Below are positions 18,901-27,202 of a DNA stretch of 64,000 nucleotides, in pieces; positions within the stretch are counted from its first letter, which is position 1; each line of letters starts with the position of its first letter. Source of the DNA: Cyclobacteriaceae bacterium (lineage in GTDB: Bacteria > Bacteroidota > Bacteroidia > Cytophagales > Cyclobacteriaceae). Both the position numbers and the translations under genes were made by a program. Location of the stretch: the NCBI GenBank assembly GCA_028284125.1, contig JANQSI010000010.1:62001-126000 (forward strand). Direction: 5' to 3'. The notes beneath the pieces were generated by a model. That model saw nothing but the letters and a program-made list of their open reading frames with translations. It made no database searches and was not told the DNA's origin.

Positions 18901-19026
18901 ATGGGGACAGGTATTGGATTGATGTTGGTAAAGGAATTTGTGGAGAAAAATAATGGATCCGTTCATGTAGAAAGTGAGGAAGGTGAAGGCAGCACCTTTA
19001 AATTTACCCTGCCCATTTCAAGATGA
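15922..19026 (+). CDS. Beta-propeller (Reg_prop/Y_Y_Y) sensor histidine kinase
   Basis: 1034 aa starting at TTG 15922, which directly precedes the signal sequence (KILTKNNRSIKVIFIIGLLV); no ATG fits. Residues ~45-640 hold about a dozen two-component-regulator propeller repeats (GYLWIATYGGLFRFDG, MIWVGTRSGL, RIWVGTNGGGLF). A Y_Y_Y Ig-like domain follows at ~655-745 (RFKYRIDGLDDEWVEAGN), one TM helix at ~757-775, and a HisKA domain with phospho-acceptor H822 (ISHDIRGPLDSLHSL). HATPase_c has the N box around N938 (NLISNAIKF), DNGVGI and GTGIGLMLV. Unlike many Bacteroidota hybrid systems it stops after the ATPase domain, with no receiver and no AraC domain. Glycan or other extracellular cues are the usual inputs for this architecture. 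The cognate regulator is unknown. Confidence 0.92.
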   Translation: MKILTKNNRSIKVIFIIGLLVSSFTSKGEDVFQQNGLNPEKLPTQYIIDSWTTDNGLPNNGILDIEKTQDGYLWIATYGGLFRFDGTNFQDFPELSDVNGIRSLRESENGELWIGSDDGSLIKYSADNFIFLEIDDVLKDASITSIEEDKNGMIWVGTRSGLAFVKDNKLHQFDHELLSNAFVYCVEVDNDNNVWIGSTGLGLFKYSNEEVGRYTTENGLINNSIRSLRSTREGLAIGSEGGLTIMSGEGLFDSYTTRDGLPHNYVNEILEDEWGTIWLGTDGGLTRLIDGKFETLDHSLGLSDNTVQALHEDQVGLLWVGTYRGGLNRLKDGKFINYGSQEGLNDELVYVSRSDGSDVWLGTDDGLSYLSEGMVKSVRLGSNPSINTIKDILVDPERGLWLGTSDGLINYRDGRILRKLTTQNGLSNNRVRRLSKDQEGSLWVATTKGLSKYDPIANRVESYGLNHGLTNEFILSLIVDSQNRIWVGTNGGGLFLFNGESFQGFNGSNDLESNIIFGLSEDDNGKIWIASNSGFSSYDGTKFSSITKEQGLPTNTVFQVIISDGYHWLFTDVGVVRITSQVVEEVVTGSKDILEGIRVLNKSEGMRTDQVTGVSVSDIHSNGDILISTLKGLSILNPSELRIGDDPTEVKITSIVKDGLELENNSEISFEPGTRYYEFHYTGLNFYSPEKIRFKYRIDGLDDEWVEAGNRRIAYYNDLPPGDYTFQVLASNSDGVWNAQPVELAFCQKAHFYETSWFYLFTFLSLAVGAFSWYKARVRLYKERNKKLTELVEIRTADVNKQNEELTQLNHIKDRLFSIISHDIRGPLDSLHSLLEILNKGQISEEEFQTLSGSLTLQLSDVKDLLNELLNWSRSQLDELSVNPEKINLKGIVDENFKLFESQAAHKQLMLRNNLPESEYVNADLNMTKVIVRNLISNAIKFSKNGGEIKVLSKASDANIAYSIIDNGVGIRKENQDKLFDKEGYTTAGTKNEMGTGIGLMLVKEFVEKNNGSVHVESEEGEGSTFKFTLPISR

Positions 19027-19061
19027 AGTTCGCTTCATTTTTCTTCCTAATGATTGAGGTT

Positions 19062-19104
19062 GATTTCAAAAATTCATAAATTCAAGGACGCTTAATTTGA
19101 AATC
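19062..19104. repeat. 9-bp inverted repeat upstream of TPR kinase
   Basis: GATTTCAAA (19062-19070) is perfectly complementary to TTTGAAATC (19096-19104), with a 25-bp spacer, 39 bp before the start of the kinase gene at 19143. The right arm overlaps TTAATTTG, one base off the -7 element. It could be an operator or a weak hairpin, and the AT-rich arms leave room for chance. Confidence 0.3.
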
Positions 19105-19142
19105 CAATCACGTTCACCTTGTGAGCCTGATCGCCTGAAATC

Positions 19143-21125
19143 ATGAAAATCGCAATTGCCAACATCCTGTTGTTAGTAGCTACATATGTCAATTCTCAGC
19201 AAAGAGAGATTGATAGTATCAAGCAAATTCTCAATACGCAAGAACCACTTGAACAGGTCAAGTCACTTAACGAGTTATCATGGTATTATAAAAATTTTGA
19301 TGTAGATAGCTCAGCCATTTTAGCAAGAAAAGCTTTACTAATAGGTTATGAGCAATCCTCTCCAGAAGCAATTTCACTCTCTCTTAACAACCTAGCCAAT
19401 GCCTTTCAAGCCAAAGGCGAACTTGACTCTGCTTTAATCTATCATCAGGAATCATTCTCGATTAAGGAAGAGCTTAGAGATTCTTTAGGAATGGCAGCCT
19501 CAAAAAATAACATTGGAATTGCCTTCGATGAAAAAGGAGATTATGCCAAATCTCTTGAAAACTACTTTGAGGCGTTGAGGATTTATGAAGAACGAACCGA
19601 TGATCCTTTTGATATAGCAATGGTTCTAGGAAATATTGGAATCGTTTATAAAAAGCAAAAGCAGTACGATAAAGTGCTAGAATACTATGGGCGCGCACTG
19701 GCTATTTATGAAGAAGTAAATTCTGTCTTTGGTCAAATGGTTACTAAGGGAAATATCAGTAGTGTGATGCTGTTGACTAGCGATTACGAGGATGCCATAG
19801 AGTATGCTTCTTCAGCTTTGGAAGGCTACAAGGAATTGGGATACACACGCTATGTCCCATACATGGAGCATAACATGGCCATTGCTTACGATAGCTTAGG
19901 ACAGTTGAATAAAGCCTCTGAGTTGTTTCAAAACTCGATCCAAGGGCACAAAGAGACGAACAATCGATATGAGCTAGCAAGCTCATTGATGGGCTTGGCT
20001 GGAAATCATCGTAAGAGAGGTAACTATCAATCCGGAGTACAAAGTGCCAGAGAGGCTTTGCAAGTGGCTACCGAAATCGGAGCTAAGGAATTCATATCCA
20101 AGACTCAATTAGAGCTTTCAAAAAACCTGGCCTTAGGTGGTGATCATAGGAGTGCCTATCAGTATTTGCTTTCTCATGGATACATGAAAGATTCACTTTT
20201 CGAGGAAGCCAAGACAAAGCAGATTTTTGAGTTACAAACTCAATACGATACAGAGAAAAAAGAACAACAGATTGCTTTACAAGATGCACAACTCTCCAGA
20301 AATGAAGCTCAACTTCAATTGAATCGCACACTTTTAATAGCGTCTGGGGTAACGCTGATTTTGGCAGTTGCACTGGCTCTTTTGAATAGGAATCGAATTA
20401 GGAAAAAGCAAAAAATAGCACTTCAGCAAGAACGATTGAATACGCAAGATGCAGCGATCAATGCCACCATTTCTTCTCAAGAAAAAGAGCGCGCACGGTA
20501 TGCTCGGGACCTTCATGATGGGTTTGGACAAATGATTTCAATTCTGAATATGAACCTTAAAAACCTCGAAGGATCTCCCAAACCACACGAACGACAAAAG
20601 GTATTTGATGAATCAGAGAAAATCATCAATGAGATGTATGATGAACTAAAGAGCATTTGCTTTGATATGATGCCTCAGACACTTATCAAGAATGGATTAG
20701 TTGATGCATTGAATGAGTTTGCAGTAAGGGTCAATGTCTCGGATAAAATTCTGCTTGAAACCAACTTTTTTGGGTTGGATGAAAGGCTAATACCTGTTCA
20801 GGAAATCTCGCTATATCGAATTGCACAGGAATGGATCAACAATATTCTCAAGTATTCAGACGCCACGAAGATCACACTCCAATTAACAATGGATGAGTCC
20901 GAAATGAATATGATTATCGAGGATGATGGGATGGGGTTTGACAAAAATCTATTAATCAATGGAACTGGGAATGGATGGAAGAATATTCAAACAAGGGCGA
21001 AGTTGCTCAAAGGCGAAGTGGAATTGGACACTCGAGTCGGACAAAAAGGGAATACGTTTGTAATTAGCAGTAAACCTGAAATTCCTACCGAAGAAACTGC
21101 TGAAAATACCATCGAGAGGGTATAG
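19143..21125 (+). CDS. TPR sensor histidine kinase (HisKA_3 type)
   Basis: 660 aa. A signal peptide (KIAIANILLLVATYVNSQ) is followed by six to seven TPRs at ~40-350 (AISLSLNNLANAFQAKGELDSA and DIAMVLGNIGIVYKKQKQYD are typical repeats), a coiled coil at ~355-395, and one TM helix at ~399-418. The HisKA_3 dimerisation box has phospho-acceptor H458 (RYARDLHDGFGQMIS), and a NarX/DesK-type HATPase_c carries EDDGMGF and GNGWKNIQTRAKLLKGE. The sensor part is extracytoplasmic. It pairs with the LuxR-type regulator 77 bp downstream on the same strand, so the two form a two-component system. Signal and target genes are unknown; the propeller-caspase operon just downstream is a reasonable target to test. 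Confidence 0.93.
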   Translation: MKIAIANILLLVATYVNSQQREIDSIKQILNTQEPLEQVKSLNELSWYYKNFDVDSSAILARKALLIGYEQSSPEAISLSLNNLANAFQAKGELDSALIYHQESFSIKEELRDSLGMAASKNNIGIAFDEKGDYAKSLENYFEALRIYEERTDDPFDIAMVLGNIGIVYKKQKQYDKVLEYYGRALAIYEEVNSVFGQMVTKGNISSVMLLTSDYEDAIEYASSALEGYKELGYTRYVPYMEHNMAIAYDSLGQLNKASELFQNSIQGHKETNNRYELASSLMGLAGNHRKRGNYQSGVQSAREALQVATEIGAKEFISKTQLELSKNLALGGDHRSAYQYLLSHGYMKDSLFEEAKTKQIFELQTQYDTEKKEQQIALQDAQLSRNEAQLQLNRTLLIASGVTLILAVALALLNRNRIRKKQKIALQQERLNTQDAAINATISSQEKERARYARDLHDGFGQMISILNMNLKNLEGSPKPHERQKVFDESEKIINEMYDELKSICFDMMPQTLIKNGLVDALNEFAVRVNVSDKILLETNFFGLDERLIPVQEISLYRIAQEWINNILKYSDATKITLQLTMDESEMNMIIEDDGMGFDKNLLINGTGNGWKNIQTRAKLLKGEVELDTRVGQKGNTFVISSKPEIPTEETAENTIERV

Positions 21126-21202
21126 TTTCAAAGTGATCTTCCTCACTTATTTGAAGTATGAATTGGTTATCTTTCAGCAGAAAGGGGAAGCTTAATACTT
21201 CA

Positions 21203-21820
21203 ATGAAAATATTTTTGACAGATGATCATGCAATTCTATTAGGCGGCTTGATCAAGATTCTTTCAACTGAAGATGATTTGGAAGTGATTGGTTCTGCCCA
21301 AACAGCCCAAGAGACTTACGATAAGCTAACTCGAGTTACGCCTGACCTTTTGATAACTGATTACAATCTTCCGGATGGCGATGGTTTGGAGATCATCCGA
21401 ACCGTGAAAAGAAAATATCCGACTGTTAAAATCCTTATTTTGAGCATGCACGATGAATCACATCTTGTTCAAGAAATATTGAAAGAGGGTGTGGAAGGTT
21501 ATATGCTAAAGAAAGACTCTCATACTGAATTGCTGTCGGCTGTTCGTGCCATCAAAAATGGGGATATCTATTTGAGTTCTGACATTAACAAATTGCTCAT
21601 AAGAGGACTTAATGATTCTGGTGAGCAAAAATTGTTAACGGATCGAGAGCGGGAAATTCTCAAACTAATCGCAAAAGAATACACCAATAAGAATATTGCT
21701 GAAGAATTATTTATCAGCGAACGTACAGTCGAAACTCATCGCAAAAACATCTTTAGAAAGACCGGAACCAACAATTTGGTCGGTTTAATCAAATACGCCT
21801 ACGCAAATAACCTGATCTAG
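21203..21820 (+). CDS. LuxR/NarL-type response regulator
   Basis: 205 aa from ATG 21203 (MKIFLTDDHAILLGGL). The frame extends upstream to 21158, but those 15 residues precede the canonical receiver start. The receiver domain spans residues 1-120 with acidic pocket DD at positions 6-7, phospho-acceptor D53 (LLITDYNLPDGDG) and conserved lysine in YMLKKDSH. A GerE/LuxR helix-turn-helix occupies ~140-200 (LTDREREILKLIAKEYTNKN, ISERTVETHRKNIFRKTG). It is the partner of the HisKA_3 kinase upstream. DNA targets cannot be read from the sequence. Confidence 0.93.
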   Translation: MKIFLTDDHAILLGGLIKILSTEDDLEVIGSAQTAQETYDKLTRVTPDLLITDYNLPDGDGLEIIRTVKRKYPTVKILILSMHDESHLVQEILKEGVEGYMLKKDSHTELLSAVRAIKNGDIYLSSDINKLLIRGLNDSGEQKLLTDREREILKLIAKEYTNKNIAEELFISERTVETHRKNIFRKTGTNNLVGLIKYAYANNLI

Positions 21821-21932
21821 TCTACGGGTTTCACGGTATATCCAAATGCCCAAAAGGTGGGATAGCTATTTGTCCATGCACTTGCAAGCTTTGAGTGCAA
21901 ATAATCACATCTAATTTAAATTCTTAACTGAC

Positions 21933-23849
21933 ATGAAAAAGCTATTCATCCAACTCGTAGCGCTGACTGTATTGCTTATGATGATTTCATACAATGCAAA
22001 TGCACAAGATGCGCTTTGGCAGCTCGATTTTGAAAAGGAAATTGTTTTCAATCAAAATACAGAAGCTGGAATCCTTTTGGTAGGAACTAATGATTTTACA
22101 CTTCACGGTGTAGATACTCGTGATGGTAATTTGCTATGGTCAAGCGAAGCTTTGACCAATGCTAAAAAAGTAAGAGGACCGGACGGCAAGAAGATTGATG
22201 CAAAGTACGCATTCGATAACTATTTGAACGTACTGGAAGATTCCGAATACCCGGAAATTTCAGATTTCCTGGAGATTAAGTATGCCGATGTAGGCCAGGT
22301 ATTTAAAAACTACGCCATCATCAACATGCAAAATGGAAATGAGATTATCAGTCCAAAAATTGCCGGAATGCCGATTCAGAAAGTACCATTATATGGAGAA
22401 ATGGCGACTTTCAATTATGGAGCCACTGGTTACATTCCAGAATTGAGAATGGTTATTATTTCTGCTAGTTGGCAGGATTTTACGCAAAAGGGACAGCCAT
22501 TCATGTTCATGACCAAAATGGTTGAATTACCATCTGCGAAAGTGATTTGGACCAACAATGATCTTGGAATTGATGGATTTCCGTATGTCTTGGAAAACAA
22601 CGAAATCGTACTTCCTGGTAAAACTCAGATTGCAAGAGTGAATGCAAAAACAGGAGCAGTGATTTGGTCTTATAATACTTCTGAAAAGAAACAGACCTTT
22701 GAAAGCTTTGATTTAAGCCTTGATCTTTCCACTGGGTACTTTTTTGAAAAAAAGAAAAGTAGTGGAACGCTCTCAGCGGTAGATATGGCAACCGGAAGCA
22801 AGAAATGGGAAAACGAATTGAAACTTAAAGTTGTCCCAACCATGTCCGCCATGGGCTATGGAGTGGTTGTTATTGATGATAAGAACTTTACCTTATACGA
22901 CCTGGATGGTGGAAGCGTAAAATGGACTGCTAAAAAGATTGATGGATATGTGGTAGACCTTGGGAACAAGGGAATTGCAGCGACTTCCAAAGGAAAGCAG
23001 TTGCTTCTTCTTGATAAAGAAACTGGAAATGTCGTTTGGGATCAAAAAATCAAAGGCATCCAAATCGATCAAATCGCTGCGAATGGAATCATGTATTCTG
23101 ATCTAAAGGGAAGATTAGGATTCATCCAATATGATGGTGAATTGATTTGGAATAAAAAAGGAATGCTTGAAGTTCCGGAACTGAGATACAAGCCTGAGTT
23201 CACGAAAGAAATCATGCTGATAGATGGTAGTCTATATGAAGTTGACCTTATGAATGGTGATTACAAAGTTTTGTACAAAGACCTTAACAAGGAGTTCAAA
23301 GGGGACGATGCTTCACCTAGTGATGTTCAACTGATCGATGGCGGATACCTTTTCAGCGATGCTCAAAATTTAGTAATGCTTGAGCCAGACGGATCTATGA
23401 GATTCAATAAGTACTGGGAAGCTCCCGGATTAAGTATGGCGGCAAAAATTGCCTTGCGTGTTGGGCAAGCTGCAGCCGTTGCAATGGCAGCAAGTGCAGC
23501 TGTTGAATCATCTAGACATAAGTCACCTTATGGAGGAGATACTTATTACAGTAAAATGTACGCACAACAAGCTGATGATTGGGCGAATATTGCTGGAATG
23601 GCAGGAGCTGCAACTAAGCAAAAATTTAGTGCGACAGTTTCCAAGGGAGATATTCGGATGATACTAACTAGAGTAGGAGCTGGCGGTCAAGGAAAAAGCT
23701 CTGGTCTGGTAAAAGTTGATAGAAGAACTGGTGAAGAACTTGGATCACTTCAGTTAGGAGACAAGAAACCTGTCTACGATTATGATCAAGTATCTGGTCA
23801 AGTGTTCTTCAAATCAGATAACAAGCAAATAATCAGCTATAGTTTTTAG
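21933..23849 (+). CDS. Exported PQQ-type beta-propeller protein
   Basis: 638 aa with a signal peptide ending NANAQ (residue ~24). Repeated propeller blades follow the PQQ_2 pattern of Gly/Asn, two hydrophobics and Trp: GNLLWSSEAL, GAVIWSYNTS, GSKKWENEL, GNVVWDQKI, GELIWNKKG. Between residues ~505 and 555 sits an odd Ala-rich helical insert (RVGQAAAVAMAASAAVESS) followed by a Tyr/Ser-rich loop. No quinoprotein catalytic residues are recognisable, so I read it as a structural or binding propeller, not an alcohol dehydrogenase. It precedes the WD40-caspase gene by 125 bp in the same orientation and may belong to the same envelope process. Confidence 0.78.
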   Translation: MKKLFIQLVALTVLLMMISYNANAQDALWQLDFEKEIVFNQNTEAGILLVGTNDFTLHGVDTRDGNLLWSSEALTNAKKVRGPDGKKIDAKYAFDNYLNVLEDSEYPEISDFLEIKYADVGQVFKNYAIINMQNGNEIISPKIAGMPIQKVPLYGEMATFNYGATGYIPELRMVIISASWQDFTQKGQPFMFMTKMVELPSAKVIWTNNDLGIDGFPYVLENNEIVLPGKTQIARVNAKTGAVIWSYNTSEKKQTFESFDLSLDLSTGYFFEKKKSSGTLSAVDMATGSKKWENELKLKVVPTMSAMGYGVVVIDDKNFTLYDLDGGSVKWTAKKIDGYVVDLGNKGIAATSKGKQLLLLDKETGNVVWDQKIKGIQIDQIAANGIMYSDLKGRLGFIQYDGELIWNKKGMLEVPELRYKPEFTKEIMLIDGSLYEVDLMNGDYKVLYKDLNKEFKGDDASPSDVQLIDGGYLFSDAQNLVMLEPDGSMRFNKYWEAPGLSMAAKIALRVGQAAAVAMAASAAVESSRHKSPYGGDTYYSKMYAQQADDWANIAGMAGAATKQKFSATVSKGDIRMILTRVGAGGQGKSSGLVKVDRRTGEELGSLQLGDKKPVYDYDQVSGQVFFKSDNKQIISYSF

Positions 23850-23901
23850 CGATATCCAGAACTACTCGTCTGGTAGTCGTTGTCAGTGAGACAGAGTGAG
23901 A

Positions 23902-23929
23902 GCTATGTGAATCATGGCGTTCACATAGC
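23902..23929 (+). terminator. 10-bp stem hairpin between propeller and caspase genes
   Basis: GCTATGTGAA (23902-23911) pairs perfectly with TTCACATAGC (23920-23929) around an 8-base loop, about 52 bp after the propeller stop and 45 bp before the caspase start. The following sequence (CTTCTCCTCTGG) is pyrimidine-rich but lacks a T run, so it may be a weak terminator, an attenuator or an RNA-stability element that sets the ratio of the two products. Confidence 0.4.
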
Positions 23930-23974
23930 CTTCTCCTCTGGACTGATCAATTCTTATAACTAAATCATATTTCC

Positions 23975-26900
23975 ATGTTCAGGTTATCAACTATATCTCC
24001 GACGATTCGCACAATTCTTGTTTTTTCCTTAATACTATTAGGATTGTTCTGTTTGGCTCAGGACACCAAACTTGTCGTAAGACAAGGTCACAAGGAAAGC
24101 ATCAATATGGTGAAGTATTCACCGACTGGAAAACACATCTACTCTGCAAGTGAAGACAAGACGATAAAGATGTGGGATGTTTCCACAGGAATTGATATCA
24201 ATACTTTCAATGCCCATGAGTCTGGAGTGAATACCATTTCTCTTTCCAAAGATGGGTCAACACTCATTTCCGGAGATAAATCAGGAAAAATCATCATCTG
24301 GGATGCCCTGACTGGAAAGGTGAGAAAGCAAATCGCTGCACATGAAGGAGCTGTGCTGACAGCCAAATTATCATCAGACGGACAAGTGATTGCTTCAGGT
24401 GGTGAAGACAAAATTCTAAAACTTTGGAATTTGTCAGGAGATACGATCAAGACGATTTCCGGATTTTCGGCTCCTATCACCAACTTGGCCATTTCTCCAG
24501 ATAATCAACGAATTATAACCGGAGGCGGAAAGAACAACGGAGTGGAAGTGAAATTGGTAGATCCCGAAAAGGGTAAAATACTGGCAGATGCGCTGGATAA
24601 TGTAAAAGGTTCAGGTGCTGCTATGGCTTACACAAAGGCTATTATGACTGGCTTTGCCTTGGTTGGAAATGTGGCCAACGGGAGAATAGGCAAGGGGATG
24701 ACCACCATTTTTGTGATGAGTTATTCCAATATAGAATTCACCGATGATGGCAAGAAAATTCTATTTTCTCAAAATCTCTACACACCATTTATCGCTGAAA
24801 AAGGGAAAGAGAAAGACACTGGCGGAGCAAGTGCTTCGATCATTGAATTGTCTGAGGATAGAAATTCATTTGGAGAGGTGTCAAGGCCTAATCGGTGGGC
24901 GATTCCACATCCACGAGGAGTTGCCGTTTTCAATAAAGATCAAACCAAGGTTATTGTCAATGAAGCTCGATCCATTAAAGTTTATGACATAGAAAATGCG
25001 GAATTTCCAGAGCCAGGGAAAAAGGAGGCAGTTCAATACGTTCCACCAGTCATCAAAGAAATTGAAAACATCCCAACGAACACCAATTGGCTGGCGCTTT
25101 CACCTGACTACCGAACCATTGTTACTTCGGATGATAATCGACAACTAAAACTTTGGGACTATGAATCTGGACGAAAAATCCGTGACCTGCAAGGGTACGT
25201 TCAGCCTGCACTAGCAGTAGACATGATGCCCGATGGAAAACACATTTTGGTTGGATCTCTGGACAGAAACATGACAATGTGGGACATCACTTCTGGTCAG
25301 TTAGTTCGCACATTTGATAGATCTTCAGACGTGAACAACATCGATATTTCCTCTGATGGAAAATACATGGCCACCACCGCGGTGAATACCAAGTTTCTCA
25401 AAATATGGAATTTCAAAACGGGGCGTTTGCTTCGTTCATTGATGGAAAAGAAAGACGATGTGGTTTGGGTAAAATTCAATCCTGATGATGAAGACAAAGT
25501 TTGGGGATTGACGGAAAAGGGCAATCTGAACGAATGGTCCATCAAAGAATTCAAAATCAAAGGAAAAGTGAAGGGAGATTACCGATCGCTTGAGGATAAA
25601 TTTCAGAAGGGAGCCTATTCTGTAGACTTTGATCAATATGAACTCACGATTCAAAATAATGGGTCAGAATTGCTGAAGGATACTCAGTTAGGAGTGATAA
25701 CGGATGCAGTATTCAGTACTGATGGGAAGTTTTTGATTTCTACTAATGAAGCAGGCGAAATATCCATGTACGATCTGGAAAAAAAATCCAAAACGGTGAG
25801 CATGGCGCTGATTGGTGATAGTGAATTTATCACTTATACACCCGATTATTACTACACATCATCCAAAGGCGCCGCTAAAGCGATCGCTTTTAAATCCGAT
25901 AACAAAGTGCTTCCCTTTGAACAATTGGAATTGAAGTACAACCGTCCTGATATCATTGCGAAAGCCTTGGGCTATGCTCCTGATAAATTGATCAATTCAT
26001 ACAAAGCCGCTTACGATAAGCGATTGAAACGTCTCGGTTTTGATGAAGCGTCATTGGCTGGTAATTTGAATCTACCGAAAGTCAGTGTTGATGTAAGTAG
26101 CTTACCACTGGAAACTTCTGATCAGGAATTAAGCTTTGTTGCAAAGGCTTCCGATGAAAACAATGTCCTAAAGCGAATGTCCGTCTATGTCAATGATGTA
26201 CCTGTTTTTGGTTCGCAAGGCATTGATGTTTCAGGCAAAAATGCCAAAGAGATAGAGCAAAACATCACACTAAAGTTATCAGCGGGACTCAATGAAATCA
26301 AAGTGTCAGCAACAAATGCGCAGGGCCAGGAATCTTTAGCGGAAACATTTGAGATTCAATACACCGCGGAGTACGATAAGCCAGATCTCTATTTGGTTTC
26401 CATAGGCATTTCGGAGTATCAGCAATCATCTTATAATCTAGCTTTTGCTGCCAAAGACGCGTCTGACATTGTTCAGACCTTGAATGGCTCAAGCGCTTAT
26501 GAAAAAGTACATGTGAAACTGATAACAAACGCCGAAGCTTCAGACACTCAAATCAAAGGGGTAAGAAGTTTTGTTGAGCAAGCCAAAGTAGATGATGTGG
26601 TCATGATTTTTATTGCCGGACATGGAGTCCTGGATGATCAATACAACTACTATTTTGCTACAAACAATATCGATTTCAATAATCCAGCGAACGGCGGTCT
26701 TCCATATGAAGAATTAGAAAAGATCATTGACGGAATAGATTGTCGGAACAAAATTTTGATGATGGACACGTGTCATTCCGGTGAGCTAGATCAGGATGAC
26801 GTGGAGGTTGCGGAAGAGCAAGTTAAATCAGTGGGTTCTGTTTCGTTCAGGTCCACCGGCTCGATTATAAAACTTAAGGAGAACAGCTTCGGACTTCAAA

Positions 26901-27202
26901 ACACATTGGAGTTATCTAAAACACTATTTGGTGATCTTAAAAAAGGAACAGGAGCTACCGTGATCTCTGCAGCAGGAGGAACTGAGTTTGCGGCTGAAGG
27001 GATAAACTCTGCCAATGGATTGTTCACATCTAGTTTTCTCGATGGTTTAAGAACCAGAAGAGCCGATAGAAATCGTGACCGGAGTTATACGGTTTCAGAA
27101 ATTAGAAATTACATCAGTGAGCAGGTGATCAACAAAAGTGGCGGAAGTCAGGTGCCGACTTCAAGAGAAGAGAACATCAAAAATGACTTTAGGGTCTATT
27201 AA
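23975..27202 (+). CDS. Exported WD40-repeat caspase-like (C14) protein
   Basis: 1075 aa. The N-terminal hydrophobic signal ends near LFCLAQ (residue ~29). WD40 blades fill ~30-630 (GHKESINMVKYSPTGKHIYS, SEDKTIKMWDV, DNRQLKLWDYESG), with one region at ~195-240 interrupted by a hydrophobic stretch. An Ig-like module lies at ~690-790. The caspase/metacaspase-like p20 domain runs ~795-1075 with the His-Cys dyad H883 (FIAGHGV) and C933 (MMDTCHSGE), and a p10-like end (GATVISAAGGTEFA). Family knowledge predicts cysteine protease activity, probably Arg/Lys- or Asp-directed; the specificity pocket is not readable. The signal peptide puts it outside the cytoplasm, unlike typical defence caspases. The next gene starts at the base right after its stop. 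Confidence 0.9.
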   Translation: MFRLSTISPTIRTILVFSLILLGLFCLAQDTKLVVRQGHKESINMVKYSPTGKHIYSASEDKTIKMWDVSTGIDINTFNAHESGVNTISLSKDGSTLISGDKSGKIIIWDALTGKVRKQIAAHEGAVLTAKLSSDGQVIASGGEDKILKLWNLSGDTIKTISGFSAPITNLAISPDNQRIITGGGKNNGVEVKLVDPEKGKILADALDNVKGSGAAMAYTKAIMTGFALVGNVANGRIGKGMTTIFVMSYSNIEFTDDGKKILFSQNLYTPFIAEKGKEKDTGGASASIIELSEDRNSFGEVSRPNRWAIPHPRGVAVFNKDQTKVIVNEARSIKVYDIENAEFPEPGKKEAVQYVPPVIKEIENIPTNTNWLALSPDYRTIVTSDDNRQLKLWDYESGRKIRDLQGYVQPALAVDMMPDGKHILVGSLDRNMTMWDITSGQLVRTFDRSSDVNNIDISSDGKYMATTAVNTKFLKIWNFKTGRLLRSLMEKKDDVVWVKFNPDDEDKVWGLTEKGNLNEWSIKEFKIKGKVKGDYRSLEDKFQKGAYSVDFDQYELTIQNNGSELLKDTQLGVITDAVFSTDGKFLISTNEAGEISMYDLEKKSKTVSMALIGDSEFITYTPDYYYTSSKGAAKAIAFKSDNKVLPFEQLELKYNRPDIIAKALGYAPDKLINSYKAAYDKRLKRLGFDEASLAGNLNLPKVSVDVSSLPLETSDQELSFVAKASDENNVLKRMSVYVNDVPVFGSQGIDVSGKNAKEIEQNITLKLSAGLNEIKVSATNAQGQESLAETFEIQYTAEYDKPDLYLVSIGISEYQQSSYNLAFAAKDASDIVQTLNGSSAYEKVHVKLITNAEASDTQIKGVRSFVEQAKVDDVVMIFIAGHGVLDDQYNYYFATNNIDFNNPANGGLPYEELEKIIDGIDCRNKILMMDTCHSGELDQDDVEVAEEQVKSVGSVSFRSTGSIIKLKENSFGLQNTLELSKTLFGDLKKGTGATVISAAGGTEFAAEGINSANGLFTSSFLDGLRTRRADRNRDRSYTVSEIRNYISEQVINKSGGSQVPTSREENIKNDFRVY

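Noticed and set aside
23975-27202. Anti-phage defence caspase
   Set aside because: Defence caspases are cytoplasmic and sit with other immune genes; this one has a signal peptide and envelope-type neighbours.
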